DNA from: Photobacterium aphoticum
GTDB taxonomy: Bacteria; Pseudomonadota; Gammaproteobacteria; Enterobacterales; Vibrionaceae
Direction of reading: 5' to 3'
Assembly: GCF_001029435.1 (NCBI RefSeq)
Contig: NZ_LDOV01000010.1
Location: 186,001 to 250,000, forward strand
DNA: 64,000 nucleotides
A model generated the notes under the pieces. The model was not told the DNA's origin. It was given only the letters and a program-made list of their open reading frames with translations, and did not search any database. Each line of letters begins with the position of its first letter. Positions within the stretch are counted from its first letter, which is position 1. This document shows positions 11,118-20,376 of the stretch, in pieces. The translations under genes were made by a program, and so were the position numbers.

Positions 11118-11144
11118 TCCTTCATAACGCGCAAGCACATTGAG

Positions 11145-11173
11145 AAATCCAGCCCTCGGGCTGGATTTTTTTT
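11145..11173 (+). terminator. Intrinsic terminator of deaD
   Basis: Stem AAATCCAGCC / GGGCTGGATTT with a 3-nt loop is followed by eight T residues, 28 bp after the deaD stop. Confidence 0.93.
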
Positions 11174-11332
11174 GCGTTGAATTTAACGGGGGCATAAGGC
11201 GATATACAGACACAGCTGTAAAGGAATAAGGCCAGCCAGAAAGGGGGTATCTTTCTGCTCTGGGCTGGTACTTTGCATTCGGAGGTGGGAGTCTATACTC
11301 AATGCATTGTGTTAACCTAGGGTTCACCTTCA

Positions 11333-13039
11333 ATGAATAATGTATCGACATGGATGGCTCGTGATCCAGACCCCACTACACGAGAAGAACTGCAACAACT
11401 GATTGATGCAAATGAACAGGCGGCGATTGATGATCGCTTTTCCTCTCGCCTGGCGTTTGGTACCGCTGGATTAAGAGGCATTGTGGGTGCCGGTCCTAAC
11501 CGTATGAACCGGTTAGTGATTCAGGAAACCGCGCTGGGGCTGGGCACCTATCTATTACAACAAGTGCCAGACGCTGCCGCCAAAGGGGTCGTGATCGGTT
11601 ATGATGGTCGTCCTGACTCCAAACAATTCGCGACCGATACTGCCGTGATGCTGGGCTCGCTCGGTATTCATGTTTACCTGACAGAAACTGTCGCGCCGAC
11701 ACCGGTTGTCGCTTTTGGGGTGCGCCACTTAAATACCGCAGCGGGTGTAGTCGTCACCGCCAGCCATAACCCACCGGCTTATAACGGTTTTAAAGTCTAC
11801 TGGGGCAATGGCGCTCAAATCATTCCGCCGCATGACAGCGGTATTGCTGCGCAAATCGACATTGCTGCACAAGCGCCTTTACCTGATCTCACCTTGTCAC
11901 AAATTGAGCCGTTAGGCTTACTCACACCACTGGGACAAGGGTTCTATGATCAATATCGCTCAGCCCTGAATAACAGTCCGTTTTTGTCTAATCACACCGC
12001 CCCCGAGGCGGTCAGTATTGCCTACACGGCCATGCACGGGGTAGGGGCGAATTTGTCTGAGGGCTTACTGGCTGATGCCGGTTTTACGCAGGTTTACAGT
12101 GTAAAAGCACAGCGAGAGCCGGACGGTACCTTCCCGACCGTGAACTTCCCGAACCCGGAAGAGCCGGGGGCGATGGATATGGTTATCGCAGAAGCCAAAG
12201 CACATAATGCGACGTTAGCCTGTGCCAATGATCCGGATGCCGATCGCTTTGCGGTCGCTGTACGCACGGAAGAGGGTGAGTATAAGATGCTGACGGGTGA
12301 TCAGGTCGGCGTGTTATTGGGACATTATTTGCTGTCGCGCGTGACACCCAGTGAGGCGATGGTCGGCACGACAATTGTTTCTTCCAGCTTGCTGGAGAAA
12401 ATCGCCAAGTCGGTGGATGCCAATTACTTTCAGACTTTGACCGGTTTTAAATGGCTGACCAATGTCGCTATGGAAAAACAGACGGAACAACAACCGTTTA
12501 TTTTCGCCTATGAGGAAGCTTTGGGGTACACCGTCGGCAGTACAGTGTGGGATAAAGACGGCTTGTCCGCCTTGGTGGCCTTTGCCCAGTTAACCGCTGA
12601 ATTAGCGGCCAGCGGTAAAACCGTGTGGGATCGCATCGAGGCTATTTACCGTGAACATGGTTTATACCTTAATGCCCAGCGCAGCATTGCGTTGCAACCA
12701 GGGTCGCCACCGATTGGTGATGCCCTACGTGCCAATCCGCCGAGTGCCATTGCCGGACGTGCGGTGGTTCGTACCGATGATTTGAAGATCTCGCAACGTA
12801 TCCATGCTGACGGCTTGGTAGAAACCATTGATTTACCGTCCAGCGATGTGTTGATTTATCATCTTGATGACGCTTCTCGCGTGGTGGTTCGCCCTTCGGG
12901 GACAGAGCCGAAACTCAAGTGTTATTATGAGGTGGTGGAAGCGATGGGGCATGAAGATTGCCTTAAACATGTACAGCAGCGGGCAGAAGAAGCTATGGCT
13001 GATCTGATTGAAAAACATCAGGCCTCGCTGTTGAGCTAA
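11333..13039 (+). CDS. Phosphohexomutase (phosphoglucomutase/phosphomannomutase, PGM2-like)
   Basis: This 568-residue cytoplasmic enzyme interconverts hexose 1- and 6-phosphates, or pentose phosphates in some PGM2-type members. Visible motifs are the N-terminal FGTAGLRG, the phosphoserine loop VVTASHNPPAYNGFKVYW (near 138-155), and the Mg-binding loop DPDADRF (near 300). The sugar-binding loop reads AYEEALGYTVG, and the phosphate-binding loop RPSGTEPKLK lies near 520. All four functional loops are intact. Substrate preference cannot be read from sequence. The gene stands alone between two strong terminators. Confidence 0.93.
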   Translation: MNNVSTWMARDPDPTTREELQQLIDANEQAAIDDRFSSRLAFGTAGLRGIVGAGPNRMNRLVIQETALGLGTYLLQQVPDAAAKGVVIGYDGRPDSKQFATDTAVMLGSLGIHVYLTETVAPTPVVAFGVRHLNTAAGVVVTASHNPPAYNGFKVYWGNGAQIIPPHDSGIAAQIDIAAQAPLPDLTLSQIEPLGLLTPLGQGFYDQYRSALNNSPFLSNHTAPEAVSIAYTAMHGVGANLSEGLLADAGFTQVYSVKAQREPDGTFPTVNFPNPEEPGAMDMVIAEAKAHNATLACANDPDADRFAVAVRTEEGEYKMLTGDQVGVLLGHYLLSRVTPSEAMVGTTIVSSSLLEKIAKSVDANYFQTLTGFKWLTNVAMEKQTEQQPFIFAYEEALGYTVGSTVWDKDGLSALVAFAQLTAELAASGKTVWDRIEAIYREHGLYLNAQRSIALQPGSPPIGDALRANPPSAIAGRAVVRTDDLKISQRIHADGLVETIDLPSSDVLIYHLDDASRVVVRPSGTEPKLKCYYEVVEAMGHEDCLKHVQQRAEEAMADLIEKHQASLLS

Positions 13040-13065
13040 GTGTGAAGCAAGCAGAAGCCGTGTGA

Positions 13066-13106
13066 TAAAAAAACAGCCCGTTATGAAGATAACGGGCTGT
13101 TTTTTC
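13066..13106. terminator. Bidirectional intrinsic terminator
   Basis: AAAAAACAGCCCGTTAT and its perfect inverse flank a 4-nt loop (GAAG), with A-run and T-run on either side. It serves both the phosphohexomutase gene and the convergent gene at 13130-13585. Confidence 0.92.
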
Positions 13107-13129
13107 TGGCATGTCTCTGAGGATTCAGA

Positions 13130-13585
13130 TTATTGCGCTTGATTCTTTTCGTTGATTTCTGCGTAAGTGTGCAGCAATTCAGTCAGCACTTTCACCCAAC
13201 CAAAAGCATCGCCTGGGGCATCTTGCAGGATTTTCTCTACCTGTTCACAGTGCTGCTCTAGGGTGACCGCTTCTTCCAGATTGAAAGAAATCGCGTAGAA
13301 ATGCCACAAGATCAGACGGGTCATACGCTCGGTGTTTTGCTTCGCCATGTCTGACTCGGCAAAAGCGGCTTTCACTTCACCCAGTGCAATGGCATTCATG
13401 CGTAACATGGCGTCAAACTGCGCTGACTTCATGCGATCTTCGCTGTCGACTTCTTCTTGTTCAAACGTAAACAGTTCCTGCATGGCTTCTTCTGGCACCA
13501 TACGGCTGATCACGCGCAAACTGAACTCTTCCAGTTCGTGGCGTGGCATGGTCATCAGGCATTCAAGGCTATAATCGCGTTCCAT
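13130..13585 (-). CDS. Uncharacterised acidic cytoplasmic protein (151 aa)
   Basis: I do not recognise a named family. The protein is Glu/Asp-rich, probably all alpha-helical, and lacks a signal peptide and membrane segments. It starts MERDYSLECLMTMPRHELEEFSL and ends with a helix rich in E, N and K. It lies divergent to mrcB and convergent to the phosphohexomutase gene, with which it shares a terminator. A coding gene is supported by good codon usage, an isolated ORF and the terminator placement. Confidence 0.75.
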   Translation of the reverse strand: MERDYSLECLMTMPRHELEEFSLRVISRMVPEEAMQELFTFEQEEVDSEDRMKSAQFDAMLRMNAIALGEVKAAFAESDMAKQNTERMTRLILWHFYAISFNLEEAVTLEQHCEQVEKILQDAPGDAFGWVKVLTELLHTYAEINEKNQAQ

Positions 13586-13782
13586 GGTTACTCTGTCTTT
13601 TGGTTTGCAAGGGCGCGTATTCTGAGTGATTTTGCATGAAATTGCTAGCGCTTGTTAGTTGCCTCGCAGGTTGCGTAACTCGTCATTATTCCGCTTGAGA
13701 CAGGCTCGGCTTTGACAGGGTTTTGACATTACACTGACGGGCTTGGGGTATGGTCGGCGCGAATTTGTGATGAAGAGTGACT

Positions 13783-16212
13783 ATGAGCAAGCAACACACA
13801 CCGAATGAATCGGAGCAGAAACAGGCTAACGTAGCGGAAAATCATACCACTACGCCATCATCTGACACCGCGAAAACACCGCGTAAAAAGCGTCGTGTAC
13901 CCAAATGGGTGAAATATACCTGTTTGATTGGTGTGCTGGTCACAGGGGCGGGTCTGACGAAAATGGGCTTCGATCTGAATCAGGAAATCACCGATAAGTT
14001 TGAAGGTCAACTTTGGCAATTGCCTTCGGTGGTGTATGCGCGCGAGCTAACGCTTCAGCCGGGGGCAATGATCCGTTATGAAGATCTGATCAGCGAGCTG
14101 AAAGTCCTCAAATACCGCAAAGTGAATAAACCAACCCAGCCCGGTGAATATTCAACCAGTCGTCTGAAGGTGGAGTTTATCCGCCGTCCGTTTGAATTCC
14201 GCGATGGGCCACAAGAAGCCCGTCATGTTATCGCCCAATTTGATTACTCGAAAGTGAAGCGCATCATTGATGCTGAGAGTAATAAAGAGTTGGGCTATGT
14301 CAGTGTCGAGCCGAAAATGCTCGGCATGTTAGAAGCCAAAACAGATGAGCAGCGTATTTACCGTCCGATGGATGAAATGCCGCAGCCGCTTATCGATGCC
14401 CTCATTGCCACAGAAGACCGTGATTTCTACCAGCATGATGGTATTTCACCCACAGCCATTGCTCGAGCCTTCATCGCTAACCTGAAAGCCGGTAAAACGG
14501 TACAGGGTGGCAGTACGCTGACGCAGCAGCTTGCTAAGAATATGTTCCTGAGCAGTGAACGCAGTTTGTGGCGAAAATTCCGCGAAGCGTACATGGCGCT
14601 GATCATTGATTACCGCTATAGCAAAGATCAGATCCTAGATGCGTATCTCAACCAAGTGTATCTCGCGCAAAGTGGTCGTGATGCAGTACACGGTTTTGAG
14701 CTGGGTGCGCGCTTTTATTTCGGTCTGCCGTTGACAGAACTGCGTGTGGATCAGCAAGCACTGCTTGTGGGCTTAGTGAAAGGCCCGTCTTATTACAATC
14801 CGTGGCGTTATCCTGAACGTGCTGAACACCGTCGTGACTTGGTGTTAAAGCTCATGATGGAAAATGGCGCGCTGGATAAGTTCGATTACAAAAAAGCCAT
14901 CAAGCAAGATTTGGGTCTGCAAGCCAAAGGCCAAATCTCTAACCGTCAGCCCGCCTACTTCGGTCAATTAGAGCGCGAAGTGGAGAACAAAGTCCGTGGT
15001 TATGAAGCCGGACAGGGGCTGCGTTTGTTCACCACGTTAGATCCGCGTTCACAGGCCATGGTTGAGCAATCGGTGAAGAAGGTTATTCCGACGTTGGAAG
15101 CCAAAGCCGGTAACGAACTGGAAACGGCGGTAGTGGTCGCAGACCGTATGACCGGTGAGATCCGTGCCATTGTGGGGGGCTCTCGTCCAAGCTATGACGG
15201 TTTTAACCGCGCCGTGGATGCGAAGCGTCAAATTGGCTCTGTGGTGAAGCCTGCTATTTATTTGGCTGCGTTGGAAATGCCGGAACGTTTTTCATTGGCG
15301 ACCAGCTTACAAGATCAACCGTTGACGATTCGTGGTGAAAACGGCGAGAAGTGGTCACCGCGTAACTATGACCGTAAATACCGGGGAGAAGTACCGCTGT
15401 ACCGAGCCTTGGCCAAGTCTTACAACATCCCAACCGTGAACTTGGGGATGGCCGTCGGTCTGGATACCGTGATTGATACCATGGGACGACTGGGTATTAA
15501 TGAAAATGAAATTCCTAAGTTGCCGTCTATGTTACTGGGGGCGTTTACCTTAACGCCGCTGGAAGTGACGCAGATGTACCAGACCATCGCTAATGGCGGT
15601 AATCGCAGTGAATTAACCGCATTGAGCGCGGTGGTCGATAAAGACGGCAAAATCCTTTATCAGCACTTACCGACATCCAGTGAAATGGTGTCGCCGCAAG
15701 CAGCATGGCTAACCATGTTTACGCTGCAGAAAGTGGTGACAGAAGGGACAGGCCGTTATTTGAATTCCGTTTTACCGTCTTCACGCTTAGCGGGGAAAAC
15801 CGGTACCTCGGATCAGGGACGTGACAGCTGGTACGTCGGTGTTGATGGTCGTGAAGTGGTGACCATCTGGATGGGACGTGATGATAACAAAGCGGTGAAG
15901 TTAACAGGCTCTTCGGGCCCGTTACGTTTGTATACCGATTATGTACAGCACCGTGATCCTGAGCCTTTGGTGTTGCCTGTGCCATCGCACGTGGTGGATT
16001 TTGAATACTACCGCGATCAACGCGGCGTCTTAGCGCAAAGTTGTACGGGGAACATGTATCTGCCGACGTGGGATCCGAACAATAATCTGCGTGAAGGTTG
16101 TATGATTGAGCCGGTTGAACAAGTGCAGCGTGGCGTGAAAACCGTTGAGAAAGGCGTGAAAGAAGGGGTTGAGCAAGTCGGTGGTTTCTTCAAGAAACTG
16201 TTTGACTGGTAA
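13783..16212 (+). CDS. mrcB: Penicillin-binding protein 1B (bifunctional peptidoglycan synthase)
   Basis: PBP1b polymerises and cross-links peptidoglycan at the outer face of the inner membrane. The 809-residue protein has a basic cytoplasmic tail (KTPRKKRRVPK), one TM segment (about 46-68), a UB2H-like region, then the GT51 glycosyltransferase domain. The latter carries the catalytic Glu E211 in EDRDFYQHDG and the motif GGSTLTQQLAKN. The transpeptidase domain has SVVK (S486, K489), SYN and KTG (672-674). The ATG at 13783 is preferred over the GTG at 13777, since GAAGAG lies 5 nt upstream. The C-terminal tail is amphipathic, with VEQVQRGVKTVEKGVKEGVEQV repeats. Outer-membrane LpoB homologues are not in the window. 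Confidence 0.96.
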   Translation: MSKQHTPNESEQKQANVAENHTTTPSSDTAKTPRKKRRVPKWVKYTCLIGVLVTGAGLTKMGFDLNQEITDKFEGQLWQLPSVVYARELTLQPGAMIRYEDLISELKVLKYRKVNKPTQPGEYSTSRLKVEFIRRPFEFRDGPQEARHVIAQFDYSKVKRIIDAESNKELGYVSVEPKMLGMLEAKTDEQRIYRPMDEMPQPLIDALIATEDRDFYQHDGISPTAIARAFIANLKAGKTVQGGSTLTQQLAKNMFLSSERSLWRKFREAYMALIIDYRYSKDQILDAYLNQVYLAQSGRDAVHGFELGARFYFGLPLTELRVDQQALLVGLVKGPSYYNPWRYPERAEHRRDLVLKLMMENGALDKFDYKKAIKQDLGLQAKGQISNRQPAYFGQLEREVENKVRGYEAGQGLRLFTTLDPRSQAMVEQSVKKVIPTLEAKAGNELETAVVVADRMTGEIRAIVGGSRPSYDGFNRAVDAKRQIGSVVKPAIYLAALEMPERFSLATSLQDQPLTIRGENGEKWSPRNYDRKYRGEVPLYRALAKSYNIPTVNLGMAVGLDTVIDTMGRLGINENEIPKLPSMLLGAFTLTPLEVTQMYQTIANGGNRSELTALSAVVDKDGKILYQHLPTSSEMVSPQAAWLTMFTLQKVVTEGTGRYLNSVLPSSRLAGKTGTSDQGRDSWYVGVDGREVVTIWMGRDDNKAVKLTGSSGPLRLYTDYVQHRDPEPLVLPVPSHVVDFEYYRDQRGVLAQSCTGNMYLPTWDPNNNLREGCMIEPVEQVQRGVKTVEKGVKEGVEQVGGFFKKLFDW

Positions 16213-16287
16213 CGGCCTTGATTTGCGTCGTGCTAGCCGGATCGCTACAATGCTGCGCTTTACTGTGTTCTATCGAGATACATCGAC

Positions 16288-16863
16288 ATGCGTTTATTGA
16301 AATCTACCGTACACCCTGATCTGCCGAATCTGGAAGGCACGATGTTTCACCGTAAGGCGGCACGAGGCATCATCTTGCAGGGCGATAATATCTTGATGTT
16401 ATACACGGCGCGCTACCACGATTACACCTTACCGGGTGGCGGGATTGATGACGGTGAAGATGCGGTGCAGGGCTTGATCCGTGAGTTGGAAGAAGAAACC
16501 GGCGCACAGAACATTCGTGATATTACCGAGTTTGGTCTCTATGAAGAGTATCGTCCTTGGTACAAGCCTGAGCATGACATCATGCACATGGAATCTTACT
16601 GTTACGTCTGCACGATTGATGCGCAGCTTGGTGAGACGAAGTTGGAAGATTACGAAATCAATAACGGTATGAAGCCGGTATGGATGAATATTTTCGAGGC
16701 CATTGCGCACAACGAACACACCATGGCGAACAGTGATAAGAAGGGCATGTCGATTGAACGTGAAACCTTCTTGCTGAAACTGATTGCGAAAGAGTTGTTG
16801 CCACAGCACCCGCAAACTCAGCGTGTGGTGTTGGACGATAGCGAGCCGTCAGTGGCTGCGTAA
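16288..16863 (+). CDS. Nudix hydrolase
   Basis: This 191-residue cytoplasmic hydrolase of a nucleoside-diphosphate-linked compound has an intact Nudix box, GGIDDGEDAVQGLIRELEEETGA. It fits G-x5-E-x7-RE-U-x-EE-x-G-U exactly, so Mg-dependent catalysis is expected. Further support is YTLPGGGI just before it and the beta-sheet core LMLYTARYHDY. The substrate cannot be inferred. It follows mrcB by 75 bp on the same strand with no terminator between, so co-transcription is possible. A terminator follows it. Confidence 0.9.
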   Translation: MRLLKSTVHPDLPNLEGTMFHRKAARGIILQGDNILMLYTARYHDYTLPGGGIDDGEDAVQGLIRELEEETGAQNIRDITEFGLYEEYRPWYKPEHDIMHMESYCYVCTIDAQLGETKLEDYEINNGMKPVWMNIFEAIAHNEHTMANSDKKGMSIERETFLLKLIAKELLPQHPQTQRVVLDDSEPSVAA

Positions 16864-16896
16864 GCTGTTTTACCTAACACGTTCGCTGTTAGCCTA

Positions 16897-16941
16897 AGAA
16901 AAAACCAACCACGGGTAATAACCTGTCGGTTGGTTTTTTTA
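16897..16941 (+). terminator. Intrinsic terminator after the Nudix gene
   Basis: AAAAAACCAACC and GGTTGGTTTTTTT flank a loop that can itself pair (ACGGGTAATAACCTGT), followed by a T run. Confidence 0.87.
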
Positions 16942-16960
16942 TGCCTGTTATTTGTGTCGC

Positions 16961-16996
16961 TGCCCTTGCCCTTGCCCTTGCCCTTGCCCTTGCCTA
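16961..16996. repeat. Hexanucleotide tandem repeat (TGCCCT)n
   Basis: Five perfect copies of TGCCCT and a partial sixth lie between the terminator of the Nudix gene and the convergent gene at 17047. No reading frame uses it. Confidence 0.95.
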
Positions 16997-17046
16997 AGTC
17001 CCAGTTGCTGTGTCATTAGCGACAGTTTGCCAAAGGCAAGAAGCGT

Positions 17047-17472
17047 TTACTGCACAAATTCATGAATGAAGCTGATGGTGTTTTTGTTGCAGTAGAAGGT
17101 GGATTTTTTCTCTGCCTGCTGAATATCAATGCCTGTGCTTTTCACCACTTCGTTTTCTTCATTCATATAGTCAAACAGGGTAAAGCGGACATCATCATTT
17201 TTGCAGGTCAGCATGTTGCCCGTGACAGCCTGACGGAAATAGCGATTACCATGCAGGTTTTTCTTGGTGCAACTTTCGGTAAACACCACGCTGCTGTCTT
17301 TCAAATTGGTGATATTCAGATCGTAATGGCGATCACTGCGCATGAACTCGATCATTTTGTCGTTGCTTTCACAGGAAAAAATCAGTGAGCGAGGCTTGTC
17401 TTTCGCCAGTGAAGGCGCACTGAGCATGGCACATAACAGACAGGTGAGAAGGTAAGGTGTTTTATTCATCAT
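17047..17472 (-). CDS. Small secreted protein of unknown function
   Basis: I do not recognise the family. The start at the double ATG (MMNKTPYLLT) gives a clear Sec signal peptide with cleavage after SLAK or SAPSLA near residue 22. The mature part is about 120 residues, with Cys in IFSCESND, ESCTKKN, MLTCKND and TFYCNKN. Two periplasmic disulfides are therefore likely. Upstream codons to 17505 are open but would bury the signal peptide. It resembles the 165-residue protein encoded at 19623-20120 in having a signal peptide, an FSC-x-D opening, four or more Cys and similar length. Distant paralogy is possible. Confidence 0.7.
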   Translation of the reverse strand: MMNKTPYLLTCLLCAMLSAPSLAKDKPRSLIFSCESNDKMIEFMRSDRHYDLNITNLKDSSVVFTESCTKKNLHGNRYFRQAVTGNMLTCKNDDVRFTLFDYMNEENEVVKSTGIDIQQAEKKSTFYCNKNTISFIHEFVQ

Positions 17473-18065
17473 CGTTAGCCCGCGTTCGTTGTTTAAAATG
17501 GTCACTGTGAAAGGTCAGCGTGTTGCGTGACCGGTTCGTTTTAATGGTGTTATTGCGTTTGTTTTACATTCATGTCGCCGTCTAAATATTTGCTATCACA
17601 CTGTATTTATTGATTAAATTATAAATTTGATGCTTAGAAGGCTTATTGGGGTCAGTATGCTGTCATGGTGGTGATTTTTTGCACGGTGTAAAGAAATAGA
17701 CTCAAACCTAACGCATGCTTTCTGCTTGCCTGTTACACGAAAAGCGCATCAAACTGATTGGTAGGCCGAGAAATATGATAGGGAGAGTTTCTCGTTGTAT
17801 TCCTGATAATCATAACAATAAGATCGGGTGCACGATGAGTGAGGCCGTTTTTCAGCCTATTAGCCACCGATAACATCAACGCGCATTAAGCGCTGTGATA
17901 AGTGAAGAGGCGCTGTTTCGATATACTTGCAGTTATGTGCATATGTTACCGTTTATCAATGAGTTAGGCTGTATTTTGTACAGCGTGTTCGGTGGGGTGC
18001 TTATATTCCATAATGTGGTTTTTTTGTAGAAAATTATTCTCTCTGAGGTGTAAAAGGGAGGATAT
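17473..18065. other. Intergenic region upstream of the cysteine desulfidase leader
   Basis: About 590 bp without a coding ORF. It is AT-rich and must hold the promoters for the divergent 17047 gene and for the leader peptide plus desulfidase. An imperfect palindrome GCTGTATTTTGTACAGC lies at 17968-17984. No promoter was assigned with confidence. Confidence 0.5.
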
Positions 18066-18149
18066 ATGAGAAAACAATTATCTAGTGTTAAGTGTAAATT
18101 ATCTCTTATAAGAACAGGGCGATGCCCACTATCCCTACATTACGCTTGA
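18066..18149 (+). CDS. Putative 27-aa leader peptide with two cysteines
   Basis: A very strong Shine-Dalgarno (AAGGGAGG at 18054-18061, 4 nt spacing) precedes an ATG that opens a 27-codon ORF starting MRKQLSSVKCK and ending in TGA. The ORF contains Cys at codons 10 and 20 and ends 15 bp before the cysteine desulfidase-type gene. The arrangement fits a regulatory leader peptide that senses charged tRNA-Cys or cysteine. It may alternatively be a small functional protein. The evidence is only position, SD strength and Cys content. Confidence 0.45.
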   Translation: MRKQLSSVKCKLSLIRTGRCPLSLHYA

Positions 18150-18164
18150 ATAAAGGTTTTTATA

Positions 18165-19451
18165 ATGAAAAAGCACCTATGGACTGGTTTTATTGAGACT
18201 GTTAAGCGCGAAGTCGTCCCTGCACTGGGTTGTACAGAGCCTGTATCTGTGGCATTAGCAGCAGCGATGGCGACCCGTGCATTGAAAGGGCAGCCAGTGC
18301 GTATCGACGCATTTGTTTCGCCGAACTTGATGAAAAACGGCATGGGTGTGGGCGTACCAGGCACCGGTATGGTTGGTTTACCTATTGCAGCCGCCGTGGG
18401 CGCATTGGCGGGTGAACCAGATGCAGGTCTGGAAGTGCTGAAAAACATTACGCCAAGCGATGTAGCGAATGCTAAAACCATGCTGGATAACAACGCGGTA
18501 TCTGTTGGCGTGGCCACTGTAAGCAACATCCTGTTCGCTAAAGTGACCGTAGAAACCGCTGATGAAACCGCGACGGTGATCATTGCGGATGGTCACACCA
18601 ATGTGGTGTCGATGGAAGTGAACGGTGAAGTGACCTTCATTGCTGATCAAACATCGGATGCTGAACCTGTGAAGAAAGTGAATATCTTCGAGGAAGCAAC
18701 CGCATTGGATATCTACGAGTTTGCGTTGAATGCGCCGCTGGAAGATATTCAGTTTATCTCTCAGGCGTACGATCTGAACAATGAGCTATCAAAAGAAGGT
18801 TTAACCGGTAAATACGGTTTGCAGATTGGTGCGACCTTCCAGCGTAATATCGACCGTGGCCTGTTAACGGGCGGTTTGATGACAGACATTCTGCGTCGTA
18901 CGTCAGCGGCGTCGGATGCCCGTATGGATGGCGCAATGATGCCTGCCATGAGCAACTCTGGCTCTGGTAACCAGGGCATCGCAGCAACCATGCCAGTTGT
19001 GGTTGTGGCTGAGCACGTGAAAGCGGATCAAGAAACCACCATCCGTGCGTTGATGATGTCTCACCTGATGGCGATTTACATCAAAAGTTACCAGAACAAA
19101 CTGTCTGCATTGTGTGGTGCAACAACCGCATCCATGGGCGCAGTAGCCGGTATGACGTGGTTGCTGGGCGGTGAATTTGACCAGATCAGCAGCGCGATTT
19201 GTAGCATGATCGGTGACATTACCGGCATCATTTGTGATGGCGCAAAAACCAGCTGTGCAATGAAAGTGTCTTCTTCGGCGAGTGCGGCGATTAAAGCGGC
19301 ATTAATGGCGTTAGACGGTATCCGTGTCACCGGTAGCGAAGGTATCGTGGCAGACAATGTTGATGCTTCAATCCGTAATATGTCTGCATTGGCGAACGGT
19401 GCGATGACACAAACAGACGTGCAGATCCTAGAGATCATGGTACACAAGTAA
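18165..19451 (+). CDS. yhaM: UPF0597 / YhaM family, L-cysteine desulfidase (serine dehydratase alpha-like)
   Basis: Members of this family (E. coli YhaM, renamed CyuA, and archaeal cysteine desulfidase) use a [4Fe-4S] cluster to convert cysteine to pyruvate, ammonia and sulfide. The 428-residue protein has the diagnostic N-terminus KREVVPALGCTEPVSVALAAA with the cluster cysteine C23. The C-terminal cluster region AICSMIGDITGIICDGAKTSCAMK supplies further conserved Cys, and the asparagine/glycine-rich SNSGSGNQGIAATMP loop is present. It is cytoplasmic and monocistronic. No transporter lies nearby, unlike the E. coli cyuPA operon. The leader peptide just upstream suggests regulation by cysteine. 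Confidence 0.9.
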   Translation: MKKHLWTGFIETVKREVVPALGCTEPVSVALAAAMATRALKGQPVRIDAFVSPNLMKNGMGVGVPGTGMVGLPIAAAVGALAGEPDAGLEVLKNITPSDVANAKTMLDNNAVSVGVATVSNILFAKVTVETADETATVIIADGHTNVVSMEVNGEVTFIADQTSDAEPVKKVNIFEEATALDIYEFALNAPLEDIQFISQAYDLNNELSKEGLTGKYGLQIGATFQRNIDRGLLTGGLMTDILRRTSAASDARMDGAMMPAMSNSGSGNQGIAATMPVVVVAEHVKADQETTIRALMMSHLMAIYIKSYQNKLSALCGATTASMGAVAGMTWLLGGEFDQISSAICSMIGDITGIICDGAKTSCAMKVSSSASAAIKAALMALDGIRVTGSEGIVADNVDASIRNMSALANGAMTQTDVQILEIMVHK

Positions 19452-19521
19452 TCGTGCGATGAAAGGCCATCAATAATCGACGCTGAACAAGCGACGATAA
19501 ATAATCAACGATGAACGATCA

Positions 19522-19547
19522 AGGGCAGCTATTACAGCTGCCTTTTT
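19522..19547 (+). terminator. Intrinsic terminator of the desulfidase gene
   Basis: GGCAGCT / AGCTGCC stem with a 5-nt loop is followed by TTTTT. Confidence 0.88.
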
Positions 19548-19622
19548 GCGTTTTAGCGGCCAGACAGAAAAGGATAATAGGGGGATGATGGGAGAGGCGA
19601 TAATGAAGAAACGTTATGCGGC

Positions 19623-20120
19623 CTAATAGCCTGACCGCGCCATTTTTTTATGCCTGCGCTGACTCTTGATCAAGTCGTTAATACGGCTTTCGATCTGGCT
19701 GGTGCAGTATAACTGGCGAATGAAGACCCCTTGTCGAATCACTGCGCCTTTCTCATAGTGGGGCGCATCAGGCCCCGTGAAGCGGGAATACTCATACACC
19801 TCAAATTTCACTTCAGACGCATCCTCTTCAGGGGGCTTGTGACAGGTTGCTCGATACCGAAAAGCCATGTCTTTCTCATCGGTATCCCGTAAAAGTGCGA
19901 CATATTTGGCCGGGCAAGTGGCATCAAAATCGATCATTACCCCTTTACTGACCGTAAGCCGAAACACGTCCTTTTCTTTGGATAAAACCACCGCACTGTC
20001 GCCATTCAAGCACGAGAAATAGGTCTCGGGGGATTGCGCATGTGCCATGGATGCAAGGGGGATGCTGAATGCTGTAATGCCTGCCGCTATGCATCCAAGT
20101 GTGAAAAGAGAATGAGTCAA
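19623..20120 (-). CDS. Small secreted protein of unknown function
   Basis: The family is not recognised. The ORF encodes 165 residues with a Sec signal peptide cleaved after MAHA near residue 28. It appears to use a TTG start (20120), since the first in-frame ATG falls inside the signal peptide. The exact start is therefore uncertain. The mature domain begins SPETYFSCLNGDSAVVL and has four Cys (FSC, DATC, RATC, LYC) that may form two disulfides. The basic tail reads RRHKKMARSGY. It shares the general plan of the 17047 gene, and the two flank the desulfidase gene. Confidence 0.65.
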   Translation of the reverse strand: MTHSLFTLGCIAAGITAFSIPLASMAHAQSPETYFSCLNGDSAVVLSKEKDVFRLTVSKGVMIDFDATCPAKYVALLRDTDEKDMAFRYRATCHKPPEEDASEVKFEVYEYSRFTGPDAPHYEKGAVIRQGVFIRQLYCTSQIESRINDLIKSQRRHKKMARSGY

Positions 20121-20376
20121 CGCACGGGTCTCGACTAAAAGCTGAAATGACGCCCTAAACGGCAGGAACGAAAGGGCTCATCTTGTCATGCGTTAAGTGA
20201 AATGCACTCACAGCATGATGAATATTCCACGCTGCTTACACTCTGTGTGTCTGTTTTCACCCGTTGCCCGTGAAGGTGTTAGCCAAGGCACAAAATGCAC
20301 TTGGTGTGCCGGTGACTTGTCCCCTCGTTATGCTTATCCTGATGTTCAGTGACAGAGTGATTGTTATTGATAAGCC

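Noticed and set aside
10834..11351. Minus-strand and alternate-frame ORFs over the end of deaD
   Set aside because: They reflect the Arg/Gly/Asn repeat tail of DeaD. Composition is extreme and no start signals are present.
17968..17984. Palindrome GCTGTATTTTGTACAGC as a LexA (SOS) box
   Set aside because: Spacing between CTG and CAG is 9, not 10, and no SOS gene follows.
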